Below are positions 8,500 through 17,020 of a stretch of 64,000 bases of DNA, piece after piece. This stretch comes from UBA6016 sp964568395 (lineage in GTDB: Bacteria; Campylobacterota; Campylobacteria; Campylobacterales; UBA6016): the NCBI GenBank assembly GCA_964568395.1, contig CAZMPN010000002.1, positions 62,001 to 126,000 of the forward strand, read 5' to 3'. Each line of letters begins with the position of its first letter. Positions within the stretch are counted from its first letter, which is position 1. Made by a program: the position numbers and the translations under genes. The notes under the pieces are model-generated. The model was given only the letters and a program-made list of their open reading frames with translations. It did not search any database and had not been told where the DNA came from.

Positions 8500-9987
8500 A
8501 TGGGTTTCAGAATTAACACCAACATCGCTGCGATGAATGCGCATTCAAACGCACTTCTAAACAATAGAGAGCTTGATACTTCTCTTGCTAGACTTTCTTC
8601 AGGTCTAAGAATCAATACCGCTGCGGATGACGCATCAGGGATGGTTATTGCGGACAGCTTGAAATCTCAAGCTAACTCACTGGGTCAAGCTATTAAGAAT
8701 GCGAATGACGCTATCGGTATGGTTCAAACTGCCGACAAAGCGATGGATGAGCAAATAAAAATACTAGATACAATCAAAACTAAAGCTACACAGGCTGCAG
8801 CGGACGGTCAAAGTACGCAATCAAGACAAGCTATCCAAAACGACATCGTTAAACTAATGGAAGAGCTTGACAATATCGCTAATACGACTTCGTTCAACGG
8901 TATGAACCTTCTATCTGGTTCGTTTGTTAACAAACAATTCCAAATCGGTGGATACTCGAGAGAGACTGTTAACGTAACAATCGGCGATACTACATCTGCC
9001 AAAATAGGTTCTGTTAGAACTGAAACTTCGGCAACTCTAACAGCTGCCGGTACTGCTTCTAATATAACTTTCAAAAACGCGGATGGTACTACTACTACCA
9101 TTAACTCTGTTGTTGTTTCAAATACTGCAGGTAAAGGCTTGGGTGCTCTAGCGGAAGCCATCAATAGATTCTCAGACGTTACCGGCGTAAAAGCGAGTGC
9201 GGTTGTTAGAACGACCGGTTCTGGCGCAATTGCAAACAATTCAAGTATTTCAAACCTTGTAATTAATGGTACTACAATCGGTACTATTGCTGGAATACAA
9301 CAAGCTGATGCTGATGGTAGACTAGTGAATGCTATTAATGCGGCAACAACGCAAACAGGCGTTACCGCAAGTGTTGATAATCAAGGTAGACTAACTCTTA
9401 CTTCTGTTGACGGAAGAGGTATTATAGCTTCCGGCTTGAGCTCCGCGAATGTCGGTACTGCGAGCCAGACAACATTTGGTAGGCTAACTCTTACAAGCCT
9501 TTCAGCTAGAGATATTATCGTAAGTGCATCTGGCTTTTCAGCGCTTGCTACTGCAATCGCTTCAGGCGGTACCGCATATACTACAAATCTAAGAGAGGTT
9601 GCAGGTAACTGGAAAGCATCTGCCGGTAGAGCTGCTGGCGCATATGCAAACAAAGCTGAGTCTGGTGCTGCTGGTACATATCTTGGTGCCGGCGTTACAA
9701 CTAGAACTGGTGCTATGATGGTTATGGATATTGCAGAATCCGCAATGAAAATGCTTGACAGAATTAGATCAGGTCTTGGTTCTACTCAAAACCAGCTTGT
9801 TGCGACAATTAACAATATTTCCGTAACTCAAGTTAACGTTACCGCTGCCGAGTCACAAATTAGAGATGTTGACTTTGCCGCTGAGTCTGCTAACTTCTCA
9901 AAAAGAAACATTCTAGCGCAGTCTGGTTCTTACGCAATGAGCCAATCAAACGCTATTCAGCAAAACGTCTTGAGATTGCTACAGTAG
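8500..9987 (+). CDS. flaA: Flagellin A
   Basis: Filament subunit of 495 residues, starting MGFRINTNIAAMNAH. I chose the ATG at 8500 because an AAAAGGA site is 6-7 bases upstream and the in-frame codons before it are not conserved. The N-terminal D0/D1 domain (1-140) and C-terminal D1/D0 domain (about 400-495, ending QSNAIQQNVLRLLQ) are typical. The variable centre contains two flagellin IN-type modules (about 185-320) and Ser/Thr-rich stretches that are likely Pse glycosylation sites. Residues 88-104 have the Campylobacter-type KATQAA sequence associated with TLR5 evasion. It is followed by a strong hairpin. Promoter motif suggests FliA control; AT-leaning codon use suits high expression. Confidence 0.96.
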   Translation: MGFRINTNIAAMNAHSNALLNNRELDTSLARLSSGLRINTAADDASGMVIADSLKSQANSLGQAIKNANDAIGMVQTADKAMDEQIKILDTIKTKATQAAADGQSTQSRQAIQNDIVKLMEELDNIANTTSFNGMNLLSGSFVNKQFQIGGYSRETVNVTIGDTTSAKIGSVRTETSATLTAAGTASNITFKNADGTTTTINSVVVSNTAGKGLGALAEAINRFSDVTGVKASAVVRTTGSGAIANNSSISNLVINGTTIGTIAGIQQADADGRLVNAINAATTQTGVTASVDNQGRLTLTSVDGRGIIASGLSSANVGTASQTTFGRLTLTSLSARDIIVSASGFSALATAIASGGTAYTTNLREVAGNWKASAGRAAGAYANKAESGAAGTYLGAGVTTRTGAMMVMDIAESAMKMLDRIRSGLGSTQNQLVATINNISVTQVNVTAAESQIRDVDFAAESANFSKRNILAQSGSYAMSQSNAIQQNVLRLLQ

Positions 9988-10039
9988 GCAGTTTCTAGCG
10001 TTTCCTTGAAAACGTTCTAAGACTACTTCAGTAGTAAAC

Positions 10040-10069
10040 AAGGAAAGAGGCTTAGCCTCTTTCCTTTAT
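10040..10069. terminator. Strong bidirectional terminator between flaA and the Maf gene
   Basis: A perfect 12-base-pair stem (10040-10051 with 10055-10066) closes a three-base TTA loop. T-rich sequence follows on both strands. The loop is itself the TAA stop codon (10054-10052) of the convergent Maf gene, so that gene's last codons form the stem. Confidence 0.9.
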
Positions 10070-11965
10070 TTTCATAACTTCCTTATCCACTTCTTTTTTT
10101 GACCTTGAAACAACCGCAATAACTGAATCCATTCCCCCTGCAAGCATAAAAAGCCACGACTTATGGGCAAAAAGGAAACTAATAAGTTTGGCGTTCAGCT
10201 CCATTTCCGTTTTTGCGGGCTTGACCGCAATTACGGCAAGCTCAAGTTCTTGCGATAATATAAACGACTGTATCGTATCCCAAAAAAGTTGGTGAAATTT
10301 TTTTGTACGCATCATTGCTTTTATTTTGTCGATCTTTTTAAGAGTTTTTTTGATTGAGTTGAAATCTACTGCATGAAGCTTGTTTTGCTTGTTTAGGTCT
10401 TCTAACTCATCGCATTGTTTTGCTACTTCTAGAAAAAGCTCCTCTATTTTATTTTTTGAATCTTGCGCATACTTTAAAAACTCATCTATTTTTTTATGCG
10501 CATAGAGCATATTCTTTTTGATAATTTTATCTTCTACGCTAGGCAGTATGATTTTTTCTTTTTTGAAGTTTTTGTCTATCAGTTTGTCTATTGCATCCTT
10601 AAACGGAATTTCTATTGTCCCATCTATTCTGGCTCCACCCTCGGTGCAGTTATAGCTTGTCATGCCATGCTTAGAATCTGCTACATAGTTAATAAAATAG
10701 CCCAAAAAGAGCCTCCATATCTCTGTTGTTTTGACTGTACCGTTTCCACCGTAAGCAGGGATATAGCTGTCGCTCTCTTTTGATTTTACTTCGTCTTCGC
10801 CGTATACGTGGTTTGATGCGTGGCTTTTGCCGTCATTTGCATATGCGAGATCTTGGCCTATGAATACTAAGTTTTTGCAACCCATTAGATATGCGATTTC
10901 AAATGCCATATTGGCGGCACTAAGTCCTATGCCGCAGTAGCCGTATGCGTTGAGATTGAAAAACTCCATATAGCCAAACGGTCTCATTGGAATTACAAGC
11001 TGGCCGGCTTTTATATTTTTGTATATTACTTTGTGTTGCAATGCGGATGAGACGAAAACTATATCTTTTTGGAACTCTTTTGAAGTCTCTTCAAAGAATT
11101 TTGCCGTAGCGGTCACCCTTTCCATAGAAGCCACGATATCCGGTTTTATACCCCATTTTTCGAGTATCGGCATGCTTGCGTCGACACAAATGATAAGCAC
11201 GCTCTCTTGTATCTCTTTTAGCAGAGGCAGTTGTTTTGTCAATGAAGGCCCGGTAGATACTATAATCGCAGTCTCAGCATTTTTAAGCGTCAGCAGATAG
11301 TGGAACGGCGGATTTTTTAGCATTCTCGGAATATTTCTAATAAAATGCTCTATCCCTATTATCGAATCCGTAGCGTCATTGCCGTGAGCTTTGACAAAAT
11401 GAAGAATAGAGTCTGTAAACAGCCTGTTTGTTTTGGCGATCTCGACATTGTATTTAGAATAGTACGGCAACGTGATATGCAGATCGTATAGCTTGAGATA
11501 GTGGCCGACCTGTTTGCTGCCTATATAGTTTCTGACTGTATGAAAATCTATGTCTTCCGCCAAATATATAGTTAGTCTATTTTTGTGTATATCTTCGGAA
11601 AAGTCCAAGAGATGCAAAGCTATAAACAGTATCTCAAGTTCCGGTTCTACTACGACGATTCTTTCATGGTTTTTATTTTCAAGGAGCGCTTTTACGAAGA
11701 CGCCGTTTCCGAAGCCAAAATAAACCAAGAACGGATATCTGTCAAATTTTTGGTTTTTCTCTATTTCTCTTGCCGTGTCGTCTATCGGTTTTTTATATAG
11801 ATATGTTTTTGACGCAACTTCTTGTATATTTGTATCTATCGGGTCGTTTGGCGAAAAGTATACGTTGTATTTTTGGTTTTCTTTTAGCGTGGCGAGTCTT
11901 GCAAATAAGACCGGATTTTGGTTTGCTAGCGCATTTAGGTTGTTGTGGTAAGTTTGAATGTTCAT
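10052..11965 (-). CDS. Motility accessory factor (Maf/DUF115), probable flagellin nonulosonate transferase
   Basis: A 637-residue member of the Maf family, which in Campylobacter, Helicobacter and Aeromonas is needed to attach pseudaminic or legionaminic acid to flagellin before export (family knowledge). The central DUF115-type domain is visible in AIIVSTGPSLTKQLPLLKE (from about residue 230), LIICVDASMPILEKWGIKPD and FIGQDLAYANDGKSHASN, with the conserved Asp and Gly-rich turns of this CMP-sugar-using fold. The C-terminus is helical. It sits between the two flagellin genes and 5 kb from the pse genes, which fits the role. Which sugar it transfers cannot be told from sequence. Confidence 0.85.
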   Translation of the reverse strand: MNIQTYHNNLNALANQNPVLFARLATLKENQKYNVYFSPNDPIDTNIQEVASKTYLYKKPIDDTAREIEKNQKFDRYPFLVYFGFGNGVFVKALLENKNHERIVVVEPELEILFIALHLLDFSEDIHKNRLTIYLAEDIDFHTVRNYIGSKQVGHYLKLYDLHITLPYYSKYNVEIAKTNRLFTDSILHFVKAHGNDATDSIIGIEHFIRNIPRMLKNPPFHYLLTLKNAETAIIVSTGPSLTKQLPLLKEIQESVLIICVDASMPILEKWGIKPDIVASMERVTATAKFFEETSKEFQKDIVFVSSALQHKVIYKNIKAGQLVIPMRPFGYMEFFNLNAYGYCGIGLSAANMAFEIAYLMGCKNLVFIGQDLAYANDGKSHASNHVYGEDEVKSKESDSYIPAYGGNGTVKTTEIWRLFLGYFINYVADSKHGMTSYNCTEGGARIDGTIEIPFKDAIDKLIDKNFKKEKIILPSVEDKIIKKNMLYAHKKIDEFLKYAQDSKNKIEELFLEVAKQCDELEDLNKQNKLHAVDFNSIKKTLKKIDKIKAMMRTKKFHQLFWDTIQSFILSQELELAVIAVKPAKTEMELNAKLISFLFAHKSWLFMLAGGMDSVIAVVSRSKKEVDKEVMKIKERG

Positions 11966-11981
11966 GTATTAAACCTTGAAA

Positions 11982-11998
11982 GGCCCGTCTTGCGGGCC
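11982..11998 (-). terminator. Hairpin downstream of flaB
   Basis: On the minus strand GGCCCG and CGGGCC (with a CAAGA loop) are followed by TTTC. It lies about 70 bases after the flaB stop and 17 before the Maf start codon. The T tract is short, so it may attenuate rather than end transcription into the Maf gene. Confidence 0.5.
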
Positions 11999-12069
11999 AA
12001 AAGTGGAAATAATGAGGTTGAAAAAAGAAAGTTTTGTTTTAAGCTTTTGATAAAACGGTTGAAATTGCA

Positions 12070-13596
12070 TTATTGCAGCAATTTCAATACGTTTTGCTGG
12101 ATGGTATTTGCTTGCGCCATTGCGAACGAACCGGACTGCGCTAGAATGTTTCTTTTTGAGAAGTTTGCCGATTCTTCCGCAAAGTCGACGTCTCTAATTT
12201 GAGATTCTGCCGACGTAACCGAAACTTTAGTAACGGATATATTGTTTATCGTAACTATTAGCTGTTGCTGAACAGAACCCATGTCCGCTCTAATTTTATC
12301 AAGAAGCTTCATTGCCGATTCGGCGATATCCATAACCATCATAGCACCCGTTCTTGTTGTAACGCCAGACCCAAGATATGTTGATGCCGCACCGGATTCC
12401 GCGCTATTGGCATATGCGCCGGCAGCCACGCCTTGCGATGCAAGGAAGTTACCCCTAACGTCTCTTAGATTTATGGTAGTAGCGGAACCGGCGGAGTTCA
12501 TATTGTTGTTTAGATAGCTGGTCGCATCGCTAACTATAATGTCTTTTGAGCTAAGCGTAACAAGAGTCAAACGTCCAAAGTTGCTAGTGTTTAGCGCCGC
12601 AGTGGCTGCGCCTGACATTTTTAGTCCTAGGATGCTAGGTCCGGCATACGAACCGCCTGCGCTTCCCACTTGTACGTTAATACCTCTTCCATCCGTAGAT
12701 GTAAGATTTAGCCTACCCATGATGTCGACGCTCGCATATACCCCTGTTTGGTGTGTAACGGCATTGATGGCGTTGACCATATTACCGTTCGAGTCGCTCG
12801 GTTTAAGCCCTAGGATATCCCCGATTGTTATGCCGTTAATCCTAAGGTTTCTAATATCTCCGGCTTGTACCGCGGCGGATGCGGTCGTTACGACCCTATA
12901 GCTAGCCCTAACTCCGGTAGAGTCGGCGGCTTTATTGATCGCCTCTGCCAAAACACCAAGTCCCGTGCCAGCGCTATTTGAAATAGTAACGCCTTGTAGA
13001 GTTGTTCTTGTGCCGTCGGGGTTGGAGAAAACAAGCGCGGATATGCCTGCCGAGCTGATTGTGGTCGTGCTCTCATATCTAACCGAGCCGATTTTGTCCG
13101 AGCTTGTCGCCCCTATAGAGGCTCTAACGGTTTGATTTGAGTATGCGCCAATCTGGAACTCTTTATTTGTAAAGGCCCCAGATAGAAGGCTCATACCGTT
13201 AAAAGATGTTGTTGTGGCGATATTGTCAAGCTCTTCAAGTAGTCTTACGATGTCGTTTTGTAGCGCCTGGCGAGATAGCGCGCTCTGACCGTCTTGTGCC
13301 GCTTGCGTAGCCTTTACTTTAATGGTATCTAGTATTTTTATCTGCTCATCCATCGCCTTGTCTGCGGTTTGGATGATACCGATAGCGTCGTTCGAGTTTC
13401 TAACGGCTTGTCCTAGAGCGTTTGCTTGCGATTTCAAGCTATCCGCAATAGACATACCGGAAGCGTCGTCCGCCGCAGTATTAATTCTAAGACCGCTTGA
13501 TAGTTTTGACAGTGAACTATCAATCTCCCTGTTGTTCATTACACCGTAGTTGTGTGCGTTCATTGCCGCTACGTTTGTGTTGATTCGAAAGCCCAT
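12070..13596 (-). CDS. flaB: Flagellin B
   Basis: Second flagellin, 508 residues, starting MGFRINTNVAAMNAH at the ATG at 13596 (an AAAGG site lies just upstream; a codon pair further upstream is in frame but not conserved). N- and C-terminal domains match FlaA closely, while the central region differs and again contains two IN-type modules ending in LTSTDGRGI. The KVKATQAAQDGQ segment (about residues 93-104) matches the Campylobacter TLR5-evasive sequence. A sigma54-type promoter precedes it, as for C. jejuni flaB, so it is probably made earlier or at a different level than FlaA. It is transcribed towards the Maf gene. Confidence 0.95.
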   Translation of the reverse strand: MGFRINTNVAAMNAHNYGVMNNREIDSSLSKLSSGLRINTAADDASGMSIADSLKSQANALGQAVRNSNDAIGIIQTADKAMDEQIKILDTIKVKATQAAQDGQSALSRQALQNDIVRLLEELDNIATTTSFNGMSLLSGAFTNKEFQIGAYSNQTVRASIGATSSDKIGSVRYESTTTISSAGISALVFSNPDGTRTTLQGVTISNSAGTGLGVLAEAINKAADSTGVRASYRVVTTASAAVQAGDIRNLRINGITIGDILGLKPSDSNGNMVNAINAVTHQTGVYASVDIMGRLNLTSTDGRGINVQVGSAGGSYAGPSILGLKMSGAATAALNTSNFGRLTLVTLSSKDIIVSDATSYLNNNMNSAGSATTINLRDVRGNFLASQGVAAGAYANSAESGAASTYLGSGVTTRTGAMMVMDIAESAMKLLDKIRADMGSVQQQLIVTINNISVTKVSVTSAESQIRDVDFAEESANFSKRNILAQSGSFAMAQANTIQQNVLKLLQ

Positions 13597-13628
13597 CTTC
13601 AAACCTTTACTTGAATTTTGAGTGAATA

Positions 13629-13646
13629 AAGCACAAAGCGTTCCAA
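13629..13646 (-). promoter_or_regulatory. Sigma54 (RpoN)-type promoter of flaB
   Basis: Minus strand TTGGAACGCTTTGTGCTT has the diagnostic GG-N10-GC spacing and the Campylobacter-type GGAAC -24 element. A start point about 12 bases downstream would leave a leader of roughly 20 bases before the flaB ATG. Confidence 0.8.
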
Positions 13647-13759
13647 TTTTTTTATTTTTAAAAATGCGCTGTTTTTAAAGGGTTTGCGGCTTTTGGCGTA
13701 CTCTCTTTTTAAATGATAAATGTAGTAAAATGGATAAATTTAACTTTTTAGGAAAACTA

Positions 13760-14593
13760 ATGAAGAGAATGCTTTTGCTAAGTGTCGCAGCCGCCTCGTT
13801 TCTTTATGCTGGGGTAGTTGACGGCGTGGCTTTGACCGTAAACGGCAAAGTTGTTACGATGTATGAAATAGTCAAACTTAGCGAAGAAAAAAAGATATCC
13901 AGGCAAGACGCGATTGAGTTTTTGATTGAGAAAAGACTCGAAGAAGCGGAGCTTTCAAAGCAAGATATTAAAATCGATAATTTTGAAGTAGAAAAAAGAA
14001 TAGAACAGATAGCTGCATCAAACGGCCTGACTCTTTCCCAGTTTAAAGATGCCCTGCAAAAAAGATTTATAGATTATGAGGGCTATAAAAACGAAGTTAA
14101 AGCCAAAATGTCAAAAGAGAAGCTCTTCCATAAAATCACGTATCAGAAGTTTGCTCCTGTTGACGAGAAAGATATGAGACTGTTTTTCGAAAATAACAAA
14201 AAAGAGTTCTCTACTCCCGCCAAGATAGAAGTATTGCAGTACTCGTCAAAAGACAAAAATGCGCTGGAGAAAACTATTCTTTCCCCTATGTCGGATGGAC
14301 AAGGAGTCGCAAAAGAAGAGGTTTTGATAGATACAAAATCTCTAGACCCGGCTCTTGTATACATACTCAAAAACACAAAAGACGGCTCTTTTACGCCTAT
14401 TATGCCGGTTAAAGATCAGTTTGTTTCATTCTATGTAAAAGATAAAAAAGAGTTTGGTGTCCCGGAATTTGAGAGCGTCAGAAATGAAGTCCTGGAGAAA
14501 ATGAGCGCCAAAAAAGAGGAAGAGTCTATTAAAGATTATTTTGAAAAATTAAAGGCTTCCGCAAAAATAAAGGTACTAAGGTTGCCAAATTAA
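13760..14593 (+). CDS. SurA-like periplasmic chaperone / peptidyl-prolyl isomerase-related protein
   Basis: A 277-residue exported protein: signal peptide MKRMLLLSVAAASFLYAG, then a helical SurA-N-type domain (VDGVALTVNGKVVTMYEI and following) and a shorter C-terminal parvulin-like part. I chose the ATG at 13760 because AGGA lies seven bases before it and the signal peptide starts there; an upstream ATG at 13730 would add a polar extension. C. jejuni has a structurally characterised SurA-like chaperone (Cj1289, as I recall) next to accC, the same place. It probably helps outer-membrane protein folding. The parvulin active-site pattern is weak, so isomerase activity is doubtful. Confidence 0.8.
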   Translation: MKRMLLLSVAAASFLYAGVVDGVALTVNGKVVTMYEIVKLSEEKKISRQDAIEFLIEKRLEEAELSKQDIKIDNFEVEKRIEQIAASNGLTLSQFKDALQKRFIDYEGYKNEVKAKMSKEKLFHKITYQKFAPVDEKDMRLFFENNKKEFSTPAKIEVLQYSSKDKNALEKTILSPMSDGQGVAKEEVLIDTKSLDPALVYILKNTKDGSFTPIMPVKDQFVSFYVKDKKEFGVPEFESVRNEVLEKMSAKKEEESIKDYFEKLKASAKIKVLRLPN

Positions 14594-14598
14594 TAAAA

Positions 14599-14618
14599 GC
14601 GGCTTTTGGCCGCCTTTA
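14599..14618. terminator. Terminator between convergent genes at 14.6 kb
   Basis: GCGGC/GCCGC stem (14599-14603 with 14609-14613) around a TTTTG loop, followed by TTT on the plus strand and by TTTT on the minus strand. It fills the 27-base gap between the SurA-like gene and the convergent small gene. Confidence 0.6.
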
Positions 14619-14620
14619 AT

Positions 14621-15055
14621 TTATGCCAATAGGCTGGCAGCTTTTGTAGATAGATAGTCAAAATCGTGAAGATTTGAGGGGTTTGTGCCGTATAGTTTTG
14701 CTTTTACGGCTTCTACTCCGTATTGTTCGCTATTTTCGTTTGTTTTTGCAAAATTTCTCGCAAGAATATTTTTAAGCGTAGTCGTTATATCCCTAAGGCC
14801 TTTTACGGCTTCCTCCATTTTGTCCCCGTTTACTTGTCTTATAGAGTTTTCCGCCAGACCTATACCAAGCATCGTTTCGTTTAGCGCTTTTATTTCGCCT
14901 ACAAAAGAAGCATTTTTAGAACTAAGTCCACTCTCCGCTTCCGTAGACAAAGAGGTCGAAGAGGTATTGTCGGTTTTTTGTTTTTTTATAGACTTATCGT
15001 TTTGAAGTTGTTGCAAAGATATATCTTGAACTCTTGATTCGCCTATTTTCATCAT
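14621..15055 (-). CDS. Small protein of unknown function, probable flagellar regulon member
   Basis: A 144-residue hydrophilic protein without signal peptide or membrane segment. The first 50 residues are Ser/Thr/Gln-rich and look disordered; the rest (from about residue 55, ALNETMLGIGLAENSIRQV) is predicted helical. It starts MMKIGES, so either Met may be used. The upstream sequence has a sigma54-type promoter almost identical to that of flaB, which suggests a flagellar role. A relative of the HP1076-type FliS co-chaperone or another late flagellar factor is possible, but I do not recognise it with certainty. Confidence 0.65.
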   Translation of the reverse strand: MMKIGESRVQDISLQQLQNDKSIKKQKTDNTSSTSLSTEAESGLSSKNASFVGEIKALNETMLGIGLAENSIRQVNGDKMEEAVKGLRDITTTLKNILARNFAKTNENSEQYGVEAVKAKLYGTNPSNLHDFDYLSTKAASLLA

Positions 15056-15082
15056 ACGCCCTTTAATTTATTTTGAGCAATC

Positions 15083-15102
15083 AAAACAAAATCCGTTCCA
15101 AA
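15083..15102 (-). promoter_or_regulatory. Sigma54-like promoter of the gene at 14621-15055
   Basis: Minus strand TTTGGAACGGATTTTGTTTT. The -24 half TTTGGAAC matches the flaB promoter exactly at TTGGAAC. The -12 half is TTTTGTTT, where consensus would be TTGCTT, a single C-to-T departure at the critical GC. It is 27-47 bases before the start codon. Confidence 0.5.
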
Positions 15103-15123
15103 AAGGAGGACTAACCTATGAGG

Positions 15124-16470
15124 TTAGCCTTTGTAGTTTTCTAGATATTTCGTGTCGTAGTTGTTTGATACGAAGTCAGGGTTCGCCATCATTTTCTTGT
15201 GGAAATCTATAGTCGTCTTGATGCCGCTAACCTCAAATTCTCTGAGTGCCTCTTGCATTTTTGCAATAGCCCTATTTCTATCTTCGCCCCAAACAATTAG
15301 TTTGCCGATCAGGGAGTCATAATGAGGAGGCACGATATAGCCCGCATAGCAGTGGCTATCAACTCTTATGTTTCTTCCGCCTGGAACTATCCACTGTTTG
15401 ATTTTGCCCGGATTTGGAAGGAATCTTACAGGGTCTTCGGCGGTAATCCTGCACTCTATCGCATGGCCTTTTAGCGTTATGCTGTCTTGCGAAGGCAGCT
15501 CCTCGCCTTCGGCCACCTTGATCATCAGCTCGATAATATCAACTCCGGACACCATCTCGCTGACCGGGTGTTCGACTTGTAGTCTCGTATTCATCTCCAT
15601 GAAGTAGAAGTTTTTTTGCTCATCGGCCAAGAACTCAAATGTTCCGGCGTTTTCATATTTTATATATTTTGTAGCCTGTACCGCGGTCTCGTGTAGTTTT
15701 TTTCTTGTTGCTTCGTCAAGAAGTATAGCCGGAGACTCTTCTATTAGTTTTTGATGTCTTCTTTGAAGAGAGCAGTCTCTTTCGCCAAGATGTATTACAT
15801 TTCCGTGCTTGTCCGCGATTATCTGCATCTCTATGTGGCGAGGTTTTTTGATATATTTTTCCATATATATTGAGCCGTCGCCAAATGCCGATTCCGCTTC
15901 GCTTGATGCCGCAAGGTATGCGTTTTCCAGGTAGCTTTCATCTTCGACAACCCTCATGCCCCTTCCGCCGCCGCCAGCGGAGGCTTTCATGATTACCGGA
16001 TAGCCTATCTCGGCCGCTACTTTTTTGGCGTCTTCCATGTTCGTTATAATGCCGTCACTCCCTGGAATTACCGGTATTCCGGCCGCCTTCATAACGTCTT
16101 TTGCTTTTGACTTGTCGCTCATCAGGTTCATAACGGCCGTTGAAGGACCTATGAAAGCTATATCGTGTTTTTCGCACACTTCAACAAAATGTTCGTTTTC
16201 CGATAAAAATCCATATCCCGGAAATATTGCGTCCGCATCCGTCACTTCCGCTGCGGCTATTATTGCCGGGATATTAAGATAGCTTTGCGCAGATTTTTCG
16301 CCGCCTATGCAGACCGCTACATCCGCATATTTAAGATATAAAGCGTCTTTATCCGCAGTCGAGTAAACGGCAATCGCTGTTTTACCCATCTCTTTTATGG
16401 TTCTGATAGCTCTTAGTGCTATCTCCCCTCTATTTGCAACTAATATTCTTTTTAACTCTTTTTTCGCCAC
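15124..16470 (-). CDS. accC: Acetyl-CoA carboxylase, biotin carboxylase subunit
   Basis: Carboxylates the biotin of AccB using ATP and bicarbonate, the first step of malonyl-CoA and fatty acid synthesis. The 448-residue length is standard. The glycine-rich ATP loop KASAGGGGRGMRVV (about residues 160-173), the ERDCSLQRRHQK motif and the EMNTRLQVEHPVSE active-site segment are intact. It begins three bases after accB stops, forming an accB-accC operon on the minus strand. Confidence 0.97.
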   Translation of the reverse strand: MAKKELKRILVANRGEIALRAIRTIKEMGKTAIAVYSTADKDALYLKYADVAVCIGGEKSAQSYLNIPAIIAAAEVTDADAIFPGYGFLSENEHFVEVCEKHDIAFIGPSTAVMNLMSDKSKAKDVMKAAGIPVIPGSDGIITNMEDAKKVAAEIGYPVIMKASAGGGGRGMRVVEDESYLENAYLAASSEAESAFGDGSIYMEKYIKKPRHIEMQIIADKHGNVIHLGERDCSLQRRHQKLIEESPAILLDEATRKKLHETAVQATKYIKYENAGTFEFLADEQKNFYFMEMNTRLQVEHPVSEMVSGVDIIELMIKVAEGEELPSQDSITLKGHAIECRITAEDPVRFLPNPGKIKQWIVPGGRNIRVDSHCYAGYIVPPHYDSLIGKLIVWGEDRNRAIAKMQEALREFEVSGIKTTIDFHKKMMANPDFVSNNYDTKYLENYKG

Positions 16471-16473
16471 GTA

Positions 16474-16935
16474 TTAAGCCTTTTCTACTCTAAATAACGG
16501 CATATCGTATTCCACTGGTTGGCCGTCGTCAACACATACTTCTAGAATTTTGCAGTCAAACTCCGCTTCTATCTCGTTCATAATTTTCATAGCCTCTATA
16601 ATCGCCAGAGGTTGACCCTTTTTGATTATGTCCCCAACTTTTGCGTAAGGGGCGGAGTCCGGAGACGGCGCCTTATAGAATGTTCCAACCATTGGGGATG
16701 TGATTATCTCGCCTTTTTGTTCATGTCTCGGTTGCGCTGCGCTTGGAGCCTCGGCGTCAACTGCTACGCTTTGAACGGTTTGGATTTGCTGAACACTCTT
16801 CGGAGCCGCTACCGCCACGACTTCAGTCGTAGCTTTTTCCAGATCGATAGAAAAATCCTCTCTTGATATTTTGATTTTTGTGACAGAACTTTTATCGAAA
16901 ATCTTTATAAGCTCTTTTATGTTTTCAAATTCCAT
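16474..16935 (-). CDS. accB: Acetyl-CoA carboxylase, biotin carboxyl carrier protein
   Basis: Carries the biotin arm between the AccC and AccAD active sites. The 153-residue protein has a short N-terminal domain, an Ala/Val/Gln-rich flexible linker (about 37-75) and a biotinyl domain with the attachment site EAMKIMN, the Lys being biotinylated by BirA. It is first in the accB-accC operon and diverges from dcd across 85 bases. Confidence 0.96.
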   Translation of the reverse strand: MEFENIKELIKIFDKSSVTKIKISREDFSIDLEKATTEVVAVAAPKSVQQIQTVQSVAVDAEAPSAAQPRHEQKGEIITSPMVGTFYKAPSPDSAPYAKVGDIIKKGQPLAIIEAMKIMNEIEAEFDCKILEVCVDDGQPVEYDMPLFRVEKA

Positions 16936-16975
16936 TTTTTCTCCTGTCGGTTACGCAAGTTTGGGTTATTTGTCG

Positions 16976-16981
16976 TATAAT
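16976..16981 (+). promoter_or_regulatory. -10 element before dcd and the pse operon
   Basis: TATAAT lies 40 bases before the dcd ATG in the accB/dcd divergent gap, within TCGTATAATAG. No convincing -35 is seen, as is common in this group. It may drive dcd and the tightly coupled pse genes behind it. Confidence 0.5.
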
Positions 16982-17020
16982 AGCACAAAAAAGGGTAAAA
17001 AACTAAATTTTGGGGCTTAT

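Noticed and set aside
11982..11998. Attachment site or recombination repeat between flaB and the Maf gene
   Set aside because: It is a simple hairpin with no second copy in the window, better explained as a terminator.
16871..17020. N-terminal extension of dcd
   Set aside because: It overlaps accB antisense and adds 50 residues not found in dCTP deaminases; ATG 17021 has a good ribosome-binding site.
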